Assembly: GCF_002845745.1 (NCBI RefSeq)
Contig: NZ_PIUM01000035.1
Location: 1-64,000 of the forward strand
Reading direction: 5' to 3'
Origin: Telmatospirillum siberiense
GTDB taxonomy: Bacteria > Pseudomonadota > Alphaproteobacteria > Rhodospirillales > Magnetospirillaceae
DNA length: 64,000 nucleotides
A program made the translations under genes and the position numbers. Below, in pieces: positions 1 through 20,876 of this stretch. The notes under the pieces were generated by a model, which saw only the letters and a program-made list of their open reading frames with translations, was not told where the DNA came from and ran no database searches. Within the stretch, counting starts at the first letter, position 1. Each line of letters starts with the position of its first letter.

Positions 1-851
1 CCGCACGCCCCCGTTCGGCCGCCTCCCATCCCGCGCAGGCGACGGAGACCTCCGCGGCCTCGCCGCGAGCCGGTCGCGAAGACCGCCGGTCCCTGCCGAG
101 GGCCGCGCGGAGCGGAGGCTCGACCTTCTGGTTATGGGGCAGTCATCCGGTGCTGGCCGCCCTGGCCAATCCCGACCGGCATTGCCGCCGCCTGCTGCTG
201 ACCGCCGAGGCCTTGCGCACCCATGGCCCGCAGATCGCGGCCCTCGCCCAGACGCGCCCGCTGCCGCAGGCCGAGACCGTCGAAAAAGCCAATCTGGACG
301 GCCTGTTACCGGCGGGAGCCGTGCATCAGGGCATCGCCCTGGCGGCCGAACCGCTGGAAACGCCCGACATCGGTGAGCTCGCCGCCGCCGCCGAGGGCCG
401 CGAGAGCGCCGTCATCATCTGTCTCGACCAGGTCACCGATCCACATAATGTCGGCGCCGTCCTCCGCTCGGCGGCGGCTTTCGGCGCGCTCGGCCTGCTG
501 ATTCCCGATCGCCATGCCCCGGACGAAACGGGCACCCTGGCCAAATCGGCCTCGGGCGCCCTCGAACGCCTGCCCCTGGTCCGGGTGACCAATCTGGTCC
601 GCGCCCTGGAAGAACTGAAGCAGGCCGGCTTCTGGATCGCCGGCCTGGCCGGCGACGCGCCTCTCACCCTGGCCGAAGCCAAATTGAGCGGCAAGCTGGT
701 CCTGGTCCTGGGCAGCGAGGGGGAGGGATTGCGCCGCCTGACCCGCGAACATTGCGACCATCTGGTCAAGCTGCCGCAGACCGATCTGGTGGAAAGCCTG
801 AACGTCAGCAACGCAGCCGCCGTCGCCCTCTATGAACTGGTCCGCCGCTGA
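1..851 (+). CDS. rlmB: 23S rRNA 2'-O-methyltransferase RlmB/TrmH (SpoU family), 5'-truncated
   Basis: SPOUT-class RNA 2'-O-ribose methyltransferase, most likely the enzyme that methylates G2251 of 23S rRNA. The substrate-binding N-domain begins near FWLWGSHPVLAAL (about nt 126-164), matching the usual RlmB start region (LYGxHAVxAAL). The three SpoU motifs follow: NVGAVLRSA, LVLGSEGEGL and LNVSNAAAVALYE, the last forming part of the trefoil knot that binds SAM. The frame is open to the left edge with no stop from nt 3. The Arg/Ser/Ala-rich stretch before FWLWG looks like the basic N-terminal extension common in alphaproteobacterial RlmB, so the true start lies outside the window. The GTG at 150 would remove conserved residues and is not preferred. 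A tRNA gene follows 62 bp downstream. Confidence 0.9.
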   Translation, partial: ARPRSAASHPAQATETSAASPRAGREDRRSLPRAARSGGSTFWLWGSHPVLAALANPDRHCRRLLLTAEALRTHGPQIAALAQTRPLPQAETVEKANLDGLLPAGAVHQGIALAAEPLETPDIGELAAAAEGRESAVIICLDQVTDPHNVGAVLRSAAAFGALGLLIPDRHAPDETGTLAKSASGALERLPLVRVTNLVRALEELKQAGFWIAGLAGDAPLTLAEAKLSGKLVLVLGSEGEGLRRLTREHCDHLVKLPQTDLVESLNVSNAAAVALYELVRR

Positions 852-913
852 GCTCCAGGAAGGGCTTGCAAGGATGGAACGCTGCCTCTAATTTGGCCCG
901 CGCCAGATGGTGG

Positions 914-989
914 GCCGGTTTAGCTCAGCTGGTAGAGCACCTGATTTGTAATCAGGGGGTCGCGGGTTCGAACCCTGCAACCGGCACCA
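914..989 (+). tRNA. tRNA-Thr (anticodon TGT)
   Basis: A complete cloverleaf can be folded by eye. The acceptor stem GCCGGTT pairs perfectly with AACCGGC (979-985). The D-arm is GCTCAGCTGGTAGAGC. The anticodon stem CCTGA/TCAGG encloses the loop TTTGTAA, whose centre TGT reads the Thr codon ACA. The T-arm contains GGTTCGAACC. Discriminator A is followed by an encoded CCA. Confidence 0.97.
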
Positions 990-1191
990 AAATTCCCCTG
1001 GAATATCAGGGTATTAGTGTGAAGACGGTGATATAATGTCACCGGCCTCTTGGCTGTTCGGCATCGCCTCCATATCACCGAACGAGCGTCCTCGCCCCTG
1101 CCGCAACCTTGCCGAAACAAGATGGAAGCGGTGTTGTGGGGCGACCGGGCCATGCTAAACTGCTTTCAGGTGCAGTATCGTCGGCGTGGCC

Positions 1192-1371
1192 ATGGCAGCG
1201 ATGATCGCCGACCTGATGCCGCTGATGTTTGCCTAAGGCGCGTCCAGCCGCTTTTCGATCGCCGCGCTGATCTGCGCCGGCATGAGCATCGACACCTTGT
1301 TCATCCTGTCCGCGCTGCCGGTGATCCACAGCTTTCTGGCCTCGGACCACCGCCGCGACCACCGTCGATAA
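1192..1371 (+). pseudogene. Possible remnant of a TRAP dicarboxylate transporter large permease (DctM-like) N-terminus
   Basis: One frame reads MAAMIADLMPLMFA, then TAA at 1234-1236. In the same frame it continues with FSIAALICAGMSIDTLF and ILSALPVIHSFLA up to a TAA at 1369-1371. The second part resembles the first membrane segment and the segment around the 'LSALPxR' region of DctM permeases, but residues are missing between the pieces and there is an in-frame stop. No permease body follows. This is a weak resemblance judged by eye. The rest of 990-1392 holds no other gene that I can support. Confidence 0.2.
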
Positions 1372-1392
1372 CACCAGCGGGAAGGGACCGCC

Positions 1393-1932
1393 ATGCCCCA
1401 GGAGCAAACCGCGCCGCCGCCGACCGGCCACACGCAAACCAGCGACCTCATGCGGCAGCGCCTGCGGGCGGACGCCTGCATCCGCACCCACGTCATCGCG
1501 GCCATGGGTTTCGGCCTGATCCCGTCGGCCGTCGTGGACATCGTCGTCATCTCCGGCATCGAGACAAAGATGATCCGCGACCTGGCCGGGCTCTACGGCC
1601 TTTCCGTCCCCCATCGACTGGTCGCCTACAAACTGCTGCTGTCCCTGATCGGCGGCGTTGGCGTGATCTATTTTTCCAACAAGATGGAGGCCGCCCTGAA
1701 AGGACTGCCGCTGGTCGGATATGCGCTTTATTACGGCGCCTTCTCCATTACCGGCGGCGCGGCGGTCTATGCCGTCGGCAAGACCTTCCAAAAACACTAT
1801 GAAACGGGCGAAACCTTCCTGGAAAGCGGCAACGACGTCGTGCGCGCCTATTTCAAGTCAAAATTCCGGGAAGGAAAACAGTTCGTCCCGAGCCTGCTGG
1901 GCCCGACGCGGCTGCCGGCGGCAGGAGTATGA
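1393..1932 (+). CDS. DUF697 (YcjF-like) membrane protein, 179 aa
   Basis: Function unknown. The core 'HVIAAMGFGLIPSAVVDIVV' followed by 'LVAYKLLLSLIGGV' and 'LPLVGYALYYGAFS' matches the DUF697 pattern: an IPxPxxDxxx hydrophobic segment followed by a second membrane hairpin and the 'YavGktf..HYe.G.tfl' tail. DUF697 proteins are small inner-membrane proteins, in some cases fused to GTPases; none is fused here. A GGGAAGGG Shine-Dalgarno just before ATG 1393 supports the start. The gene is a paralogue of the one at 2353-2904 on the opposite strand. Both share the HYExGxTFL motif and a KKM/FKS-FREG basic tail. It converges on the small membrane-protein gene beginning 10 bp downstream. Confidence 0.75.
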   Translation: MPQEQTAPPPTGHTQTSDLMRQRLRADACIRTHVIAAMGFGLIPSAVVDIVVISGIETKMIRDLAGLYGLSVPHRLVAYKLLLSLIGGVGVIYFSNKMEAALKGLPLVGYALYYGAFSITGGAAVYAVGKTFQKHYETGETFLESGNDVVRAYFKSKFREGKQFVPSLLGPTRLPAAGV

Positions 1933-1942
1933 GAAATGAGGG

Positions 1943-2137
1943 TTAAGGCTTCGATTGCGAAAGAGCCGTCTTCCCACCCTCTTTTTTTCTGCTGTCGGAT
2001 GCCATCAGAACCAGCAGGCCGATGAAGGGGGTCAACGCCAGGGAGCAGAAAAAATACCCCCAGAACGTGAACTTCCTGTTCCGGCCGCACCAACCGATAA
2101 TCAGGCTGCTCACAAGGACCAGAAGAAACAGCTCCAC
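1943..2137 (-). CDS. Small two-helix membrane protein (64 aa), function unknown
   Basis: The peptide has two hydrophobic helices, LFLLVLVSSLIIGW near the N-terminus and YFFCSLALTPFIGLLVLMAS, separated by the polar linker CGRNRKFTFWG and followed by a basic tail. The 'GRNRKFxFWGYFFxSLxLTP' pattern recurs in uncharacterised small proteins of many Gram-negatives (recollection, not a search). I chose GTG 2137 because a GGGGAG Shine-Dalgarno lies 7 nt upstream and the protein then starts directly with a membrane segment. The same frame is open to an ATG at 2257, which would add an unconvincing basic extension. No function can be given. Confidence 0.6.
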   Translation of the reverse strand: MELFLLVLVSSLIIGWCGRNRKFTFWGYFFCSLALTPFIGLLVLMASDSRKKEGGKTALSQSKP

Positions 2138-2352
2138 GACAGATCTCCCCCATCTGGCGAACTTCAGATACCGCTGAAGCTCTCTCGTTTGGCGTGCGAA
2201 CGCGCCTTTTTCAGGGCTCAAACGCCGCTCGAATCCGAGAGGCGCCCGATGGCCCAAGACATGTCACGCCGAAAACGGCGCCAGACAGACAGTCTCAGGC
2301 CACCTGCGACCGCACCCGAAAATGCCCTTCCGACACCCTGATCTGAAGACGC

Positions 2353-2904
2353 TCAGACGGTCTTCTCCGCCCCGTTCTTATGCAGATCAGCCGCCACGTC
2401 TTTTCCGGCGTGAAATTGCTCGGAAAAGCTCTTCTTCATCTTCTTCGGATCGAAGTCCAGGAAGGTGCCGCCGGCCTCGTAATGCTGCACGAAGACCTTG
2501 TACACGGCATAGGTGGCGGCGCCGGACAGGACCGGCAACGCCACCGCCCCGGTGGTCTGGCCGACGAGGGGAACAAATTTCAGCAGACTGATGACCACGC
2601 CCCCGACCGCGACGGGAAACAGCCCACCCAGCAGCGAGGTCAGGATTGCCTTGCCTCGGTCCTGGTGAAAGGGAACGCCGTATTCGACGGAGAGCTTATT
2701 GATCAAATCAAGGTTGACCGCCAGCACACCGACGATGTCCGCAATGGGAATCGGGATCAGGCCGACACCCATGGAAGCAAGGATGTGGTTCTTGCCAATC
2801 TTCTCGACACGCAGGCTGCGGACAGCCGGATCGACGACGGCCTCGGACTCGGCGACGGTTTCGTGCGCGGGCGGGGGAGCGGTCTCTTTGGCGTCTTTAG
2901 ACAT
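2353..2904 (-). CDS. DUF697 (YcjF-like) membrane protein, 183 aa
   Basis: A second DUF697 protein. A polar, acidic N-terminus of about 30 residues precedes 'ILASMGVGLIPIPIADIVGV', the family's hallmark hydrophobic segment with its IPIPxxD element. Next come 'AILTSLLGGLFPVAVGG' and 'FVPLVGQTTGAVALPVLSGA', then 'YAVYKVFVQHYEAGGTFLDF' and a lysine-rich tail ending in KNGAEKTV. Its order of elements is the same as in the paralogue at 1393-1932, which lies in inverted orientation about 0.4 kb away, with the 64-aa membrane protein between them. No partner GTPase or kinase is adjacent. Function unknown. Confidence 0.78.
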   Translation of the reverse strand: MSKDAKETAPPPAHETVAESEAVVDPAVRSLRVEKIGKNHILASMGVGLIPIPIADIVGVLAVNLDLINKLSVEYGVPFHQDRGKAILTSLLGGLFPVAVGGVVISLLKFVPLVGQTTGAVALPVLSGAATYAVYKVFVQHYEAGGTFLDFDPKKMKKSFSEQFHAGKDVAADLHKNGAEKTV

Positions 2905-3408
2905 TTCAGCAACTCCTGGGTGTTTGAAGTTATAGATAATTCATGCTATAGGCTATTTTTATCACGTTATCACCTCTCTTGCTCCCCTCAATGCGCTTCG
3001 CTGGTGAACGGAACTCGCATCATATCCGGTTGAGCAATGACCCCTATGTGCCCCCAACGGCTTGCCCGGCATACCGACGGCGAAAGAAATCTTAGAATCT
3101 GCAATACACATCAATACAGTCCGTCATATACACCACTTTTGACAGAAATCTCATATCTTCATAAAGCGATCGAAACCAATTTATAAAATATATCATAATA
3201 CATATACCATCTCAAAATGGTCAATATTTCGAAAATAGCTACGATGAAATTAATATATCTTATGCAGAAAGCCATATATTTATAAATTTCTCTTAAGCGT
3301 CTACTTAAAAAAAATTACGATATTTCTACAGGCGATTGATCCCGACGTTGACCTTCAGAGGGGGACGCCCCCATAAAAGTCCAGGCAACCCTTTGGGGAT
3401 AAACAAAA
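2905..3408. promoter_or_regulatory. AT-rich leader region upstream of the NRPS operon
   Basis: Roughly 500 bp without a supportable gene. The part from about 3070 to 3330 is strikingly AT-rich (runs such as TTTATAAAATATATCATAATACATATAC), unlike the GC-rich surroundings. Such islands are typical of regulatory regions bound by xenogeneic silencers (MucR/Ros or H-NS-like proteins), or of horizontally acquired DNA edges. Many weak -10-like hexamers are present, so I cannot assign a single promoter. It ends with GGGGATAAACAAAA just before the GTG at 3409. Confidence 0.4.
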
Positions 3409-4230
3409 GTGAATAACATAGGGACGAAGTGCGGCCTTCAAGACATCGCGGCCCCCGTGTTGGAGGAGATGCCGACAGGATCCCTCCGGAGAGGCCTCTT
3501 CGACGCGTTCGAAGCCGAACGCCCTTCGCTTGCCTGCATTGAAGATTCGTTCAAGAGGTTGACTTCGGCAAAGCATGATCGAGACGCTCTGCGACGGTTT
3601 TTTGCCAGCTGGTCCAAGACAAACAACTCGGCGGCGAGTGTTTCCGGACTCTCCAATAGAGTTACCCTACTGGCAAAGACGGAGCTGGACTCCCATAATT
3701 CGGAAAAATTATATGAAACCTGCTCGAGTCTGCACCGTATTACGGATGAAGATCTAGGAGCGCTCGGCGGAACGCTTCATTCCGATATGTTTTACAATAT
3801 GGCAACGACCGTTTGCGGTGACGACGAATGGTTGTTGAAGGCCAATTGCCTGGCGTCCGCGCAAGAATTCAAGGACTGGACGGACCAGCGGAGACTTCGC
3901 GATCGGGATCTCACCAGCGGTCTGCTCACCACATTGGTCCACGAGATCTATACCCACAGCGAGGTGGAGTTCATCCATCCGCTGTTCAAGGACTGGCTTG
4001 GACGCATCATGGGCGTCCCGGTGGACCGCGTACGCCATGTCGTCGCGTGGGTCACCGTTCATACGGGCGGCACGGAAAGTGCCCACTTCGGACATGCCAT
4101 CAACGCCATCAAGGCGTTCTGCGACGCAACGGGGAGAAAAATCGACGAATCGTCTGCCCGCGAACTCTTCTGCGACTACCTGCGTCGCAAGGCGGACGTC
4201 ATGCGCGAATGCTCGGCTCTCCTCGTCTGA
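3409..4230 (+). CDS. Putative heme-oxygenase-fold (HDO/PqqC-like) non-heme iron enzyme, 273 aa
   Basis: Predicted all-helical protein. It carries histidine- and acid-rich helices suited to a dinuclear metal site: H124 in LHSDMFYNMA, H183/E185/E187/H190 in YTHSEVEFIHPLF, and H218-x4-E223-x2-H226 in VHTGGTESAHFGHA. The last resembles the H-x3-D/E-x2-H signature of the iron-containing redox enzyme / heme-oxygenase-like diiron oxidase superfamily, with one extra residue. Families of this fold often tailor amino acids or peptides in biosynthetic clusters. The gene lies 135 bp upstream of the giant NRPS on the same strand, so a role in precursor or product oxidation is inferred. The start is GTG 3409; the ribosome-binding site is weak. 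Assignment is by pattern only. An unrelated helical protein remains possible. Confidence 0.45.
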   Translation: MNNIGTKCGLQDIAAPVLEEMPTGSLRRGLFDAFEAERPSLACIEDSFKRLTSAKHDRDALRRFFASWSKTNNSAASVSGLSNRVTLLAKTELDSHNSEKLYETCSSLHRITDEDLGALGGTLHSDMFYNMATTVCGDDEWLLKANCLASAQEFKDWTDQRRLRDRDLTSGLLTTLVHEIYTHSEVEFIHPLFKDWLGRIMGVPVDRVRHVVAWVTVHTGGTESAHFGHAINAIKAFCDATGRKIDESSARELFCDYLRRKADVMRECSALLV

Positions 4231-4365
4231 TGATCTCCCATCGAGCAGGCACGCCGCGTGCCGGCGCCACCGTCATCGGGGTGAAACAAACCAATGACAT
4301 TGGCGGCGGCACGAATGCCCGGCGATGTCCGTGAGGGTTTTCCGGTTAGATTTTAATTAAGCTTT

Positions 4366-17042
<12,677 letters not shown>

Positions 17043-17046
<4 letters not shown>

Positions 17047-18767
17047 GCAGCCCGATACGGTTCGGCGTCTTTACTTTCCTGCAGCGTGAAACGAAGTCCC
17101 TGGACCGAAAACTGTTCGTGCTGACGGCGACCTCCGGCATGGCCAATGCGCTGAATCTGGCGGTGATCAACGCTTCGGTCGAGGCTTTGCGGAACGGCGG
17201 GCCCTCCTGGCAGCATTTTCTGTGGTTCTGCCTGTCGATCGGCCTGTTCGTCTATTCCTTCCGCTACGTTCTTTATGAATCCACCCGGATCGCCGAGGCC
17301 GCCATCTGCAGCGTGCGGGTACGGCTGGCCGACAAGATCCGCCGATCCGATCTGCTGACGCTGGAATCCATCGGCGAGGCCGACATTCATGCGCGGATCA
17401 CCCGGGACACCGGGGCCATCGCCCAGGCGGCACGGCCGCTGTTCGCCGTCGCCCAGGCCGTCGTCATGATCGTCTTCACCATAATCTATATCGCCACGGT
17501 CTCTCCGATCGCCATGCTGCTGTGCGTCACCCTGATTGCCGGCGGTGCCGGCATCTATCTCAAGGACCGCAAACACTACGAGGAGGGCCTGAACAATGCT
17601 TCGAAGCAGGAAGACAAGCTGTTCGATTCCCTCAACGGCTTGCTGAGGGGCTTCAAGGAACTTCGCATCAACAAGCTGAAAAGCGACGACGTCTTCGAAG
17701 ACTTTCATGCCACCGCCGCTCAAGTTCGCGAATCACGCACCTCCGTGATGATCCTTTTTTCGAACAACGTCATCTTCATCGAGATGTTTTTCGTCATTCT
17801 GCTTGGCGCCATCGCATTCGTTCTGCCTATTTTGTCCGATTCGTTTTCCACATCGGCAACAAAGATCGTTGCGGCCATCCTGTTCTTCTTTGGGCCTTTG
17901 GTGAACGTCGTCACCATGATTCCGGTTCTGGCGCAGGTGAATGTGACGGTGGACAATCTGGGGCGCCTGGAGGCCACCCTGGACGAGGGCTTGGAGAAAT
18001 CCGCCGAATGGGAAACGTCGCCGCTGACCGACTTCGGCGCCTTTCGCACCATCCGCCTCGAAGGAGTGGGCTTCACCTATCGGGATTCCGACGGCAACGC
18101 CACCTTCCAGGTCGGCCCCATCGACGGCGAAGTCCGGCGCGGAGAGATCCTGTTCCTGGTTGGCGGCAACGGCAGCGGCAAGACGACCTTCATGAAGTTG
18201 TTCACCGCCTTGTACCGGCCGGCGCAGGGCGGCATCCGCGTCGATGACGTGGAGATCGGACCGACCAATATCCAATCCTACCGCAATCTGTTTTCCGCCA
18301 TCTTCACCGACTTCCACCTGTTCGACAAACTGCACGGACTTAAGGATGCCGCGCCGGAGCGCGTCAACGCCCTGTTGCGATTGATGGAAATCTCCCACAA
18401 GACGGTTTTCGGCGACGGGCGTTTCAGCAACATCCAACTTTCGACCGGACAGCGCAAACGCCTTGCCCTGGTAGTGTCTTATCTTGAAGACAAGGCCATC
18501 TATATTTTCGACGAGGTGGCGGCCGACCAGGACCCGCAGTTCCGCCGCTATTTCTATGAAACGCTGCTGCCGGAAATGAAGGGCGCCGGCAAGACGGTGG
18601 TGGTCGTCTCGCACGACGACCGCTATTTCCACGTCGCCGACCGGGTCCTGCAAATGGATTACGGAACGCTGCTCAACCTTCCCCGCACCGCGATACAGGG
18701 CGGAAATCCGCGAAAACGTCCGACCGCGCGCGGTAAGAAACCGACCTCCCAGGAGCCTGGTCAATGA
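17043..18767 (+). CDS. Cyclic-peptide-type ABC exporter (SyrD/PvdE-like), fused TMD-NBD, 574 aa
   Basis: Half-transporter with a six-helix membrane domain (first about 330 residues, hydrophobic segments visible from LFVLTATSGMANALNLAV onward) followed by a nucleotide-binding domain. Walker A is GGNGSGKTT (about residue 374), the signature is LSTGQRKRLAL, and Walker B with catalytic Glu is AIYIFDEVAADQD. The DEVAADQDP stretch is typical of the cyclic-peptide/siderophore exporter family (SyrD, PvdE), which moves nonribosomal peptides across the inner membrane. ATG 17043 overlaps the NRPS stop codon, implying translational coupling. The frame is also open upstream inside the NRPS gene, but that part encodes nothing family-like. 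It most likely exports the NRPS product. Confidence 0.93.
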
Positions 18768-19630
18768 AGACAATTCGTGCATGGTTCGGCAACCGGCGCC
18801 GGGCTTTCAAGACCTTCCTGCGGCGCCAGGCACCCTATCTGATCCTGACGCTATTCATCCTGGGCTTCGCCGCCGTGTATTTCTACGACGCGATCATCAT
18901 CTCGATCCGCCCCGGCGAACTGGGCGTGCTTTGGCGGCGCCTGGGAAGCGGCACCGTCATCGACACGGTGTATGGAGAAGGCATGCACGTGATCCTGCCG
19001 ATCAATAAGATGTATGTGTACAATGTCCGCAAACAGCAGTTCAGCGATACCATCGACGCCCTGACCGTCGATGGCCTGAACGTCCGCGTCCAGTACTCCG
19101 TCCGCTATTTTCTGTCCGCCGAGACGCTTCCCCTGCTGCACCAGCGCGTCGGACCGGAGTATGTGAATGTGGTCATCCGCCCCGAGATCCGTTCGGTCGT
19201 CAGAATGGTTTTCGGGCAATACAAACCCGAGGAGATCTATACCGCGCAGAAAGCCATCCAGGAGCGGGTCAGCGAGTTATCGAAAGTAAGACTGGAAGCC
19301 CGCTTCATCGAACTCGACGATGTCCCGATCGAAACCATCACCTTACCGACCCGGATCTCGGAAGCCATCGAGAGCAAGATGGCTTACCAGCAGCTTGAGG
19401 GGGAATATGTCTACAAGCTGTCCATCGCCCAAAAGGAAGCCGAACGCAAACGCATCGAATCCGATGGCCTGAAGGTCTACAACAACACGCTCGCCCAAAG
19501 CCTCACCCCCGGGCTTCTCCATTGGTACGGCATCCAGGCGACCCAGGATTTGGCCAAGTCGACCAACAGCAAGGTCGTCGTCATCGGAGCGGGAAGCGGC
19601 GGCCTGCCGATCATTCTGGGGAAGGACTGA
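18764..19630 (+). CDS. SPFH/prohibitin-family membrane protein (HflC/stomatin-like), 288 aa
   Basis: A basic N-terminus (MKTIRAWFGNRRRAFKTFL) precedes one transmembrane helix at about 26-49. An SPFH domain follows: 'ISIRPGELGVLWRRLGSG' and 'YGEGMHVILPINKMYVYNVR' correspond to the canonical 'V.pge.Gv..r.G......pGlh...P.....v..v' pattern. The C-terminal half is helical and charged (QLEGEYVYKLSIAQKEAERKR), as in oligomerising prohibitins. SPFH proteins form membrane ring scaffolds, often partnering proteases or membrane complexes. The start codon overlaps the exporter stop (ATGA), so it belongs to the NRPS operon, which is unusual company for this family. A role in scaffolding the exporter or protecting the membrane is only inferred. 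Confidence 0.88.
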   Translation: MKTIRAWFGNRRRAFKTFLRRQAPYLILTLFILGFAAVYFYDAIIISIRPGELGVLWRRLGSGTVIDTVYGEGMHVILPINKMYVYNVRKQQFSDTIDALTVDGLNVRVQYSVRYFLSAETLPLLHQRVGPEYVNVVIRPEIRSVVRMVFGQYKPEEIYTAQKAIQERVSELSKVRLEARFIELDDVPIETITLPTRISEAIESKMAYQQLEGEYVYKLSIAQKEAERKRIESDGLKVYNNTLAQSLTPGLLHWYGIQATQDLAKSTNSKVVVIGAGSGGLPIILGKD

Positions 19631-19634
19631 CGGC

Positions 19635-20834
19635 ATGAGGAAACTGCTCCTGTGGGCGGTGGCGCTTGGCCTGTTCGTCTATTTGCTGTCGCCCCAATGG
19701 CAATCCTTGGATCGCATGGGCGAACGGCGCTTCGCCGTCCTCGAACACCATCCGAAGGAACTCCTGGTGGGAGTGAGCTGGCCCTTCGCGGTCAGACGGG
19801 ACGGGATGGCCGATGGCCTGCAACTGGCGCGAGACGAGATCAATGCCGGCGCCCTGACGGGCGGCCCACCGATCCGTCTGATCATGCGCGATGATCTGGA
19901 CGATTGGGAAACAGCCAGAGACATCGCCATGGAATTCGCCAACACGCCGGAAATGAGCGCCGTGGTCGGCTACGACGACGACGGCGTCGCCATCAGAGCA
20001 TCGCCCATTTTCGAAAAAAGCCGGCTGCTGCATCTGTGCGTCAACGCCAACAGTCCGGCCATGACGATGCATGACTACAAATATATTGTCCGCACCGTCC
20101 AATCCACCAACAAGATCGCCCAGTTTCTGGCCGAGGCGGCGGCGACCGGCGGTAAAGCCAGAAGAGTCGCCATGGTTTGGGAAGAGGACGCCTATGGCAA
20201 GGATCTGGCCTATCAGTTCCGCATCGCCCAGGACGCGCTGGGGGGGCAAATGGTCTACCAATGGCCCTATCCCACCGAACACACCGACTTCCGGTTGCCG
20301 GTCAACCAGTTGAAGTCGGTCGACGCCGATGTCATTCTCATCTCCGGCCACGACGCCGAAATCGCCGACTTCCTGCGCAAGGCGCAAAGCGTCGGCTTGA
20401 CCACCCCCATCCTGGTCGCCAGCGACCTCACTTCGGAGATCAGGCAAAAGGCGGGATCGGCGCTGGCGAATGCGCAATTCCTGGGCCTTTATGACGTCGC
20501 CGCGGCAACACCCGAAAATCTCAAGTTCGTCGAGAAATTCCGGGCCCGTTATGGAAGGGATCCGGACACTTCGGCGGCACAGGGCTATGACGCCTTGCTC
20601 CTGCTGGCTGAAGCGGTCCGCACCACGGGATCGCTCAACCCCCTCGATCTGGCCTTCGCCATCCGCTTCATTCCACCCTGGGAAGGCGCCAACGGCCGCT
20701 ACCAGTTTGACGGTCAAGGGGAACTGATGGAGAAAAAGCTCCTCCTCGTCGCGGGCTCCTCGAAACTGCTGCCGGAAGAGTCGCACTCACCTCGCGAAGA
20801 GCCGAAAGCCCCCCACACGGTAAGGATCCGATAG
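19635..20834 (+). CDS. Membrane-anchored periplasmic ligand-binding protein (Leu/Ile/Val-binding type), 399 aa
   Basis: Type-I periplasmic binding fold (Peripla_BP_6 / branched-chain amino acid receptor class). It shows 'GVSWPFAVRRDGMADGLQLA' and 'DEINAGALTGGPPIRLIMRD' early, 'VVGYDDDGVAIRASPIFE' next, and 'RARYGRDPDTSAAQGYDALL' late. The N-terminus MRKLLLWAVALGLFVYLLSP is a hydrophobic anchor without an obvious AxA cleavage site or lipobox Cys, so the receptor is probably tethered to the inner membrane. No ABC permease or ATPase for uptake is nearby. The GGGGAAGGA ribosome-binding site lies 7 nt before ATG 19635, only 4 nt after the SPFH gene, so it is the last gene of the NRPS operon. It could bind the peptide product, a precursor or a signal; which is unknown. 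Confidence 0.87.
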   Translation: MRKLLLWAVALGLFVYLLSPQWQSLDRMGERRFAVLEHHPKELLVGVSWPFAVRRDGMADGLQLARDEINAGALTGGPPIRLIMRDDLDDWETARDIAMEFANTPEMSAVVGYDDDGVAIRASPIFEKSRLLHLCVNANSPAMTMHDYKYIVRTVQSTNKIAQFLAEAAATGGKARRVAMVWEEDAYGKDLAYQFRIAQDALGGQMVYQWPYPTEHTDFRLPVNQLKSVDADVILISGHDAEIADFLRKAQSVGLTTPILVASDLTSEIRQKAGSALANAQFLGLYDVAAATPENLKFVEKFRARYGRDPDTSAAQGYDALLLLAEAVRTTGSLNPLDLAFAIRFIPPWEGANGRYQFDGQGELMEKKLLLVAGSSKLLPEESHSPREEPKAPHTVRIR

Positions 20835-20864
20835 AGTGCTTCATTTTTACCGATGAAGCACTCT
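20833..20864 (+). terminator. Hairpin closing the NRPS operon
   Basis: A perfect 12-bp stem (AGAGTGCTTCAT at 20833-20844 with ATGAAGCACTCT at 20853-20864) has an 8-nt loop, TTTTACCG. It begins inside the stop codon of the binding-protein gene and lies between convergent genes. There is no long T-tract on either side, so it may act as a bidirectional hairpin terminator or 3' stabiliser. Confidence 0.6.
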
Positions 20865-20876
20865 GGAACCGGATGC

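Noticed and set aside
1050-1802. 250-codon plus-strand frame after tRNA-Thr
   Set aside because: It overlaps the DUF697 gene in another frame and is Arg/Pro-rich without domains; the DUF697 frame has a Shine-Dalgarno and family motifs.
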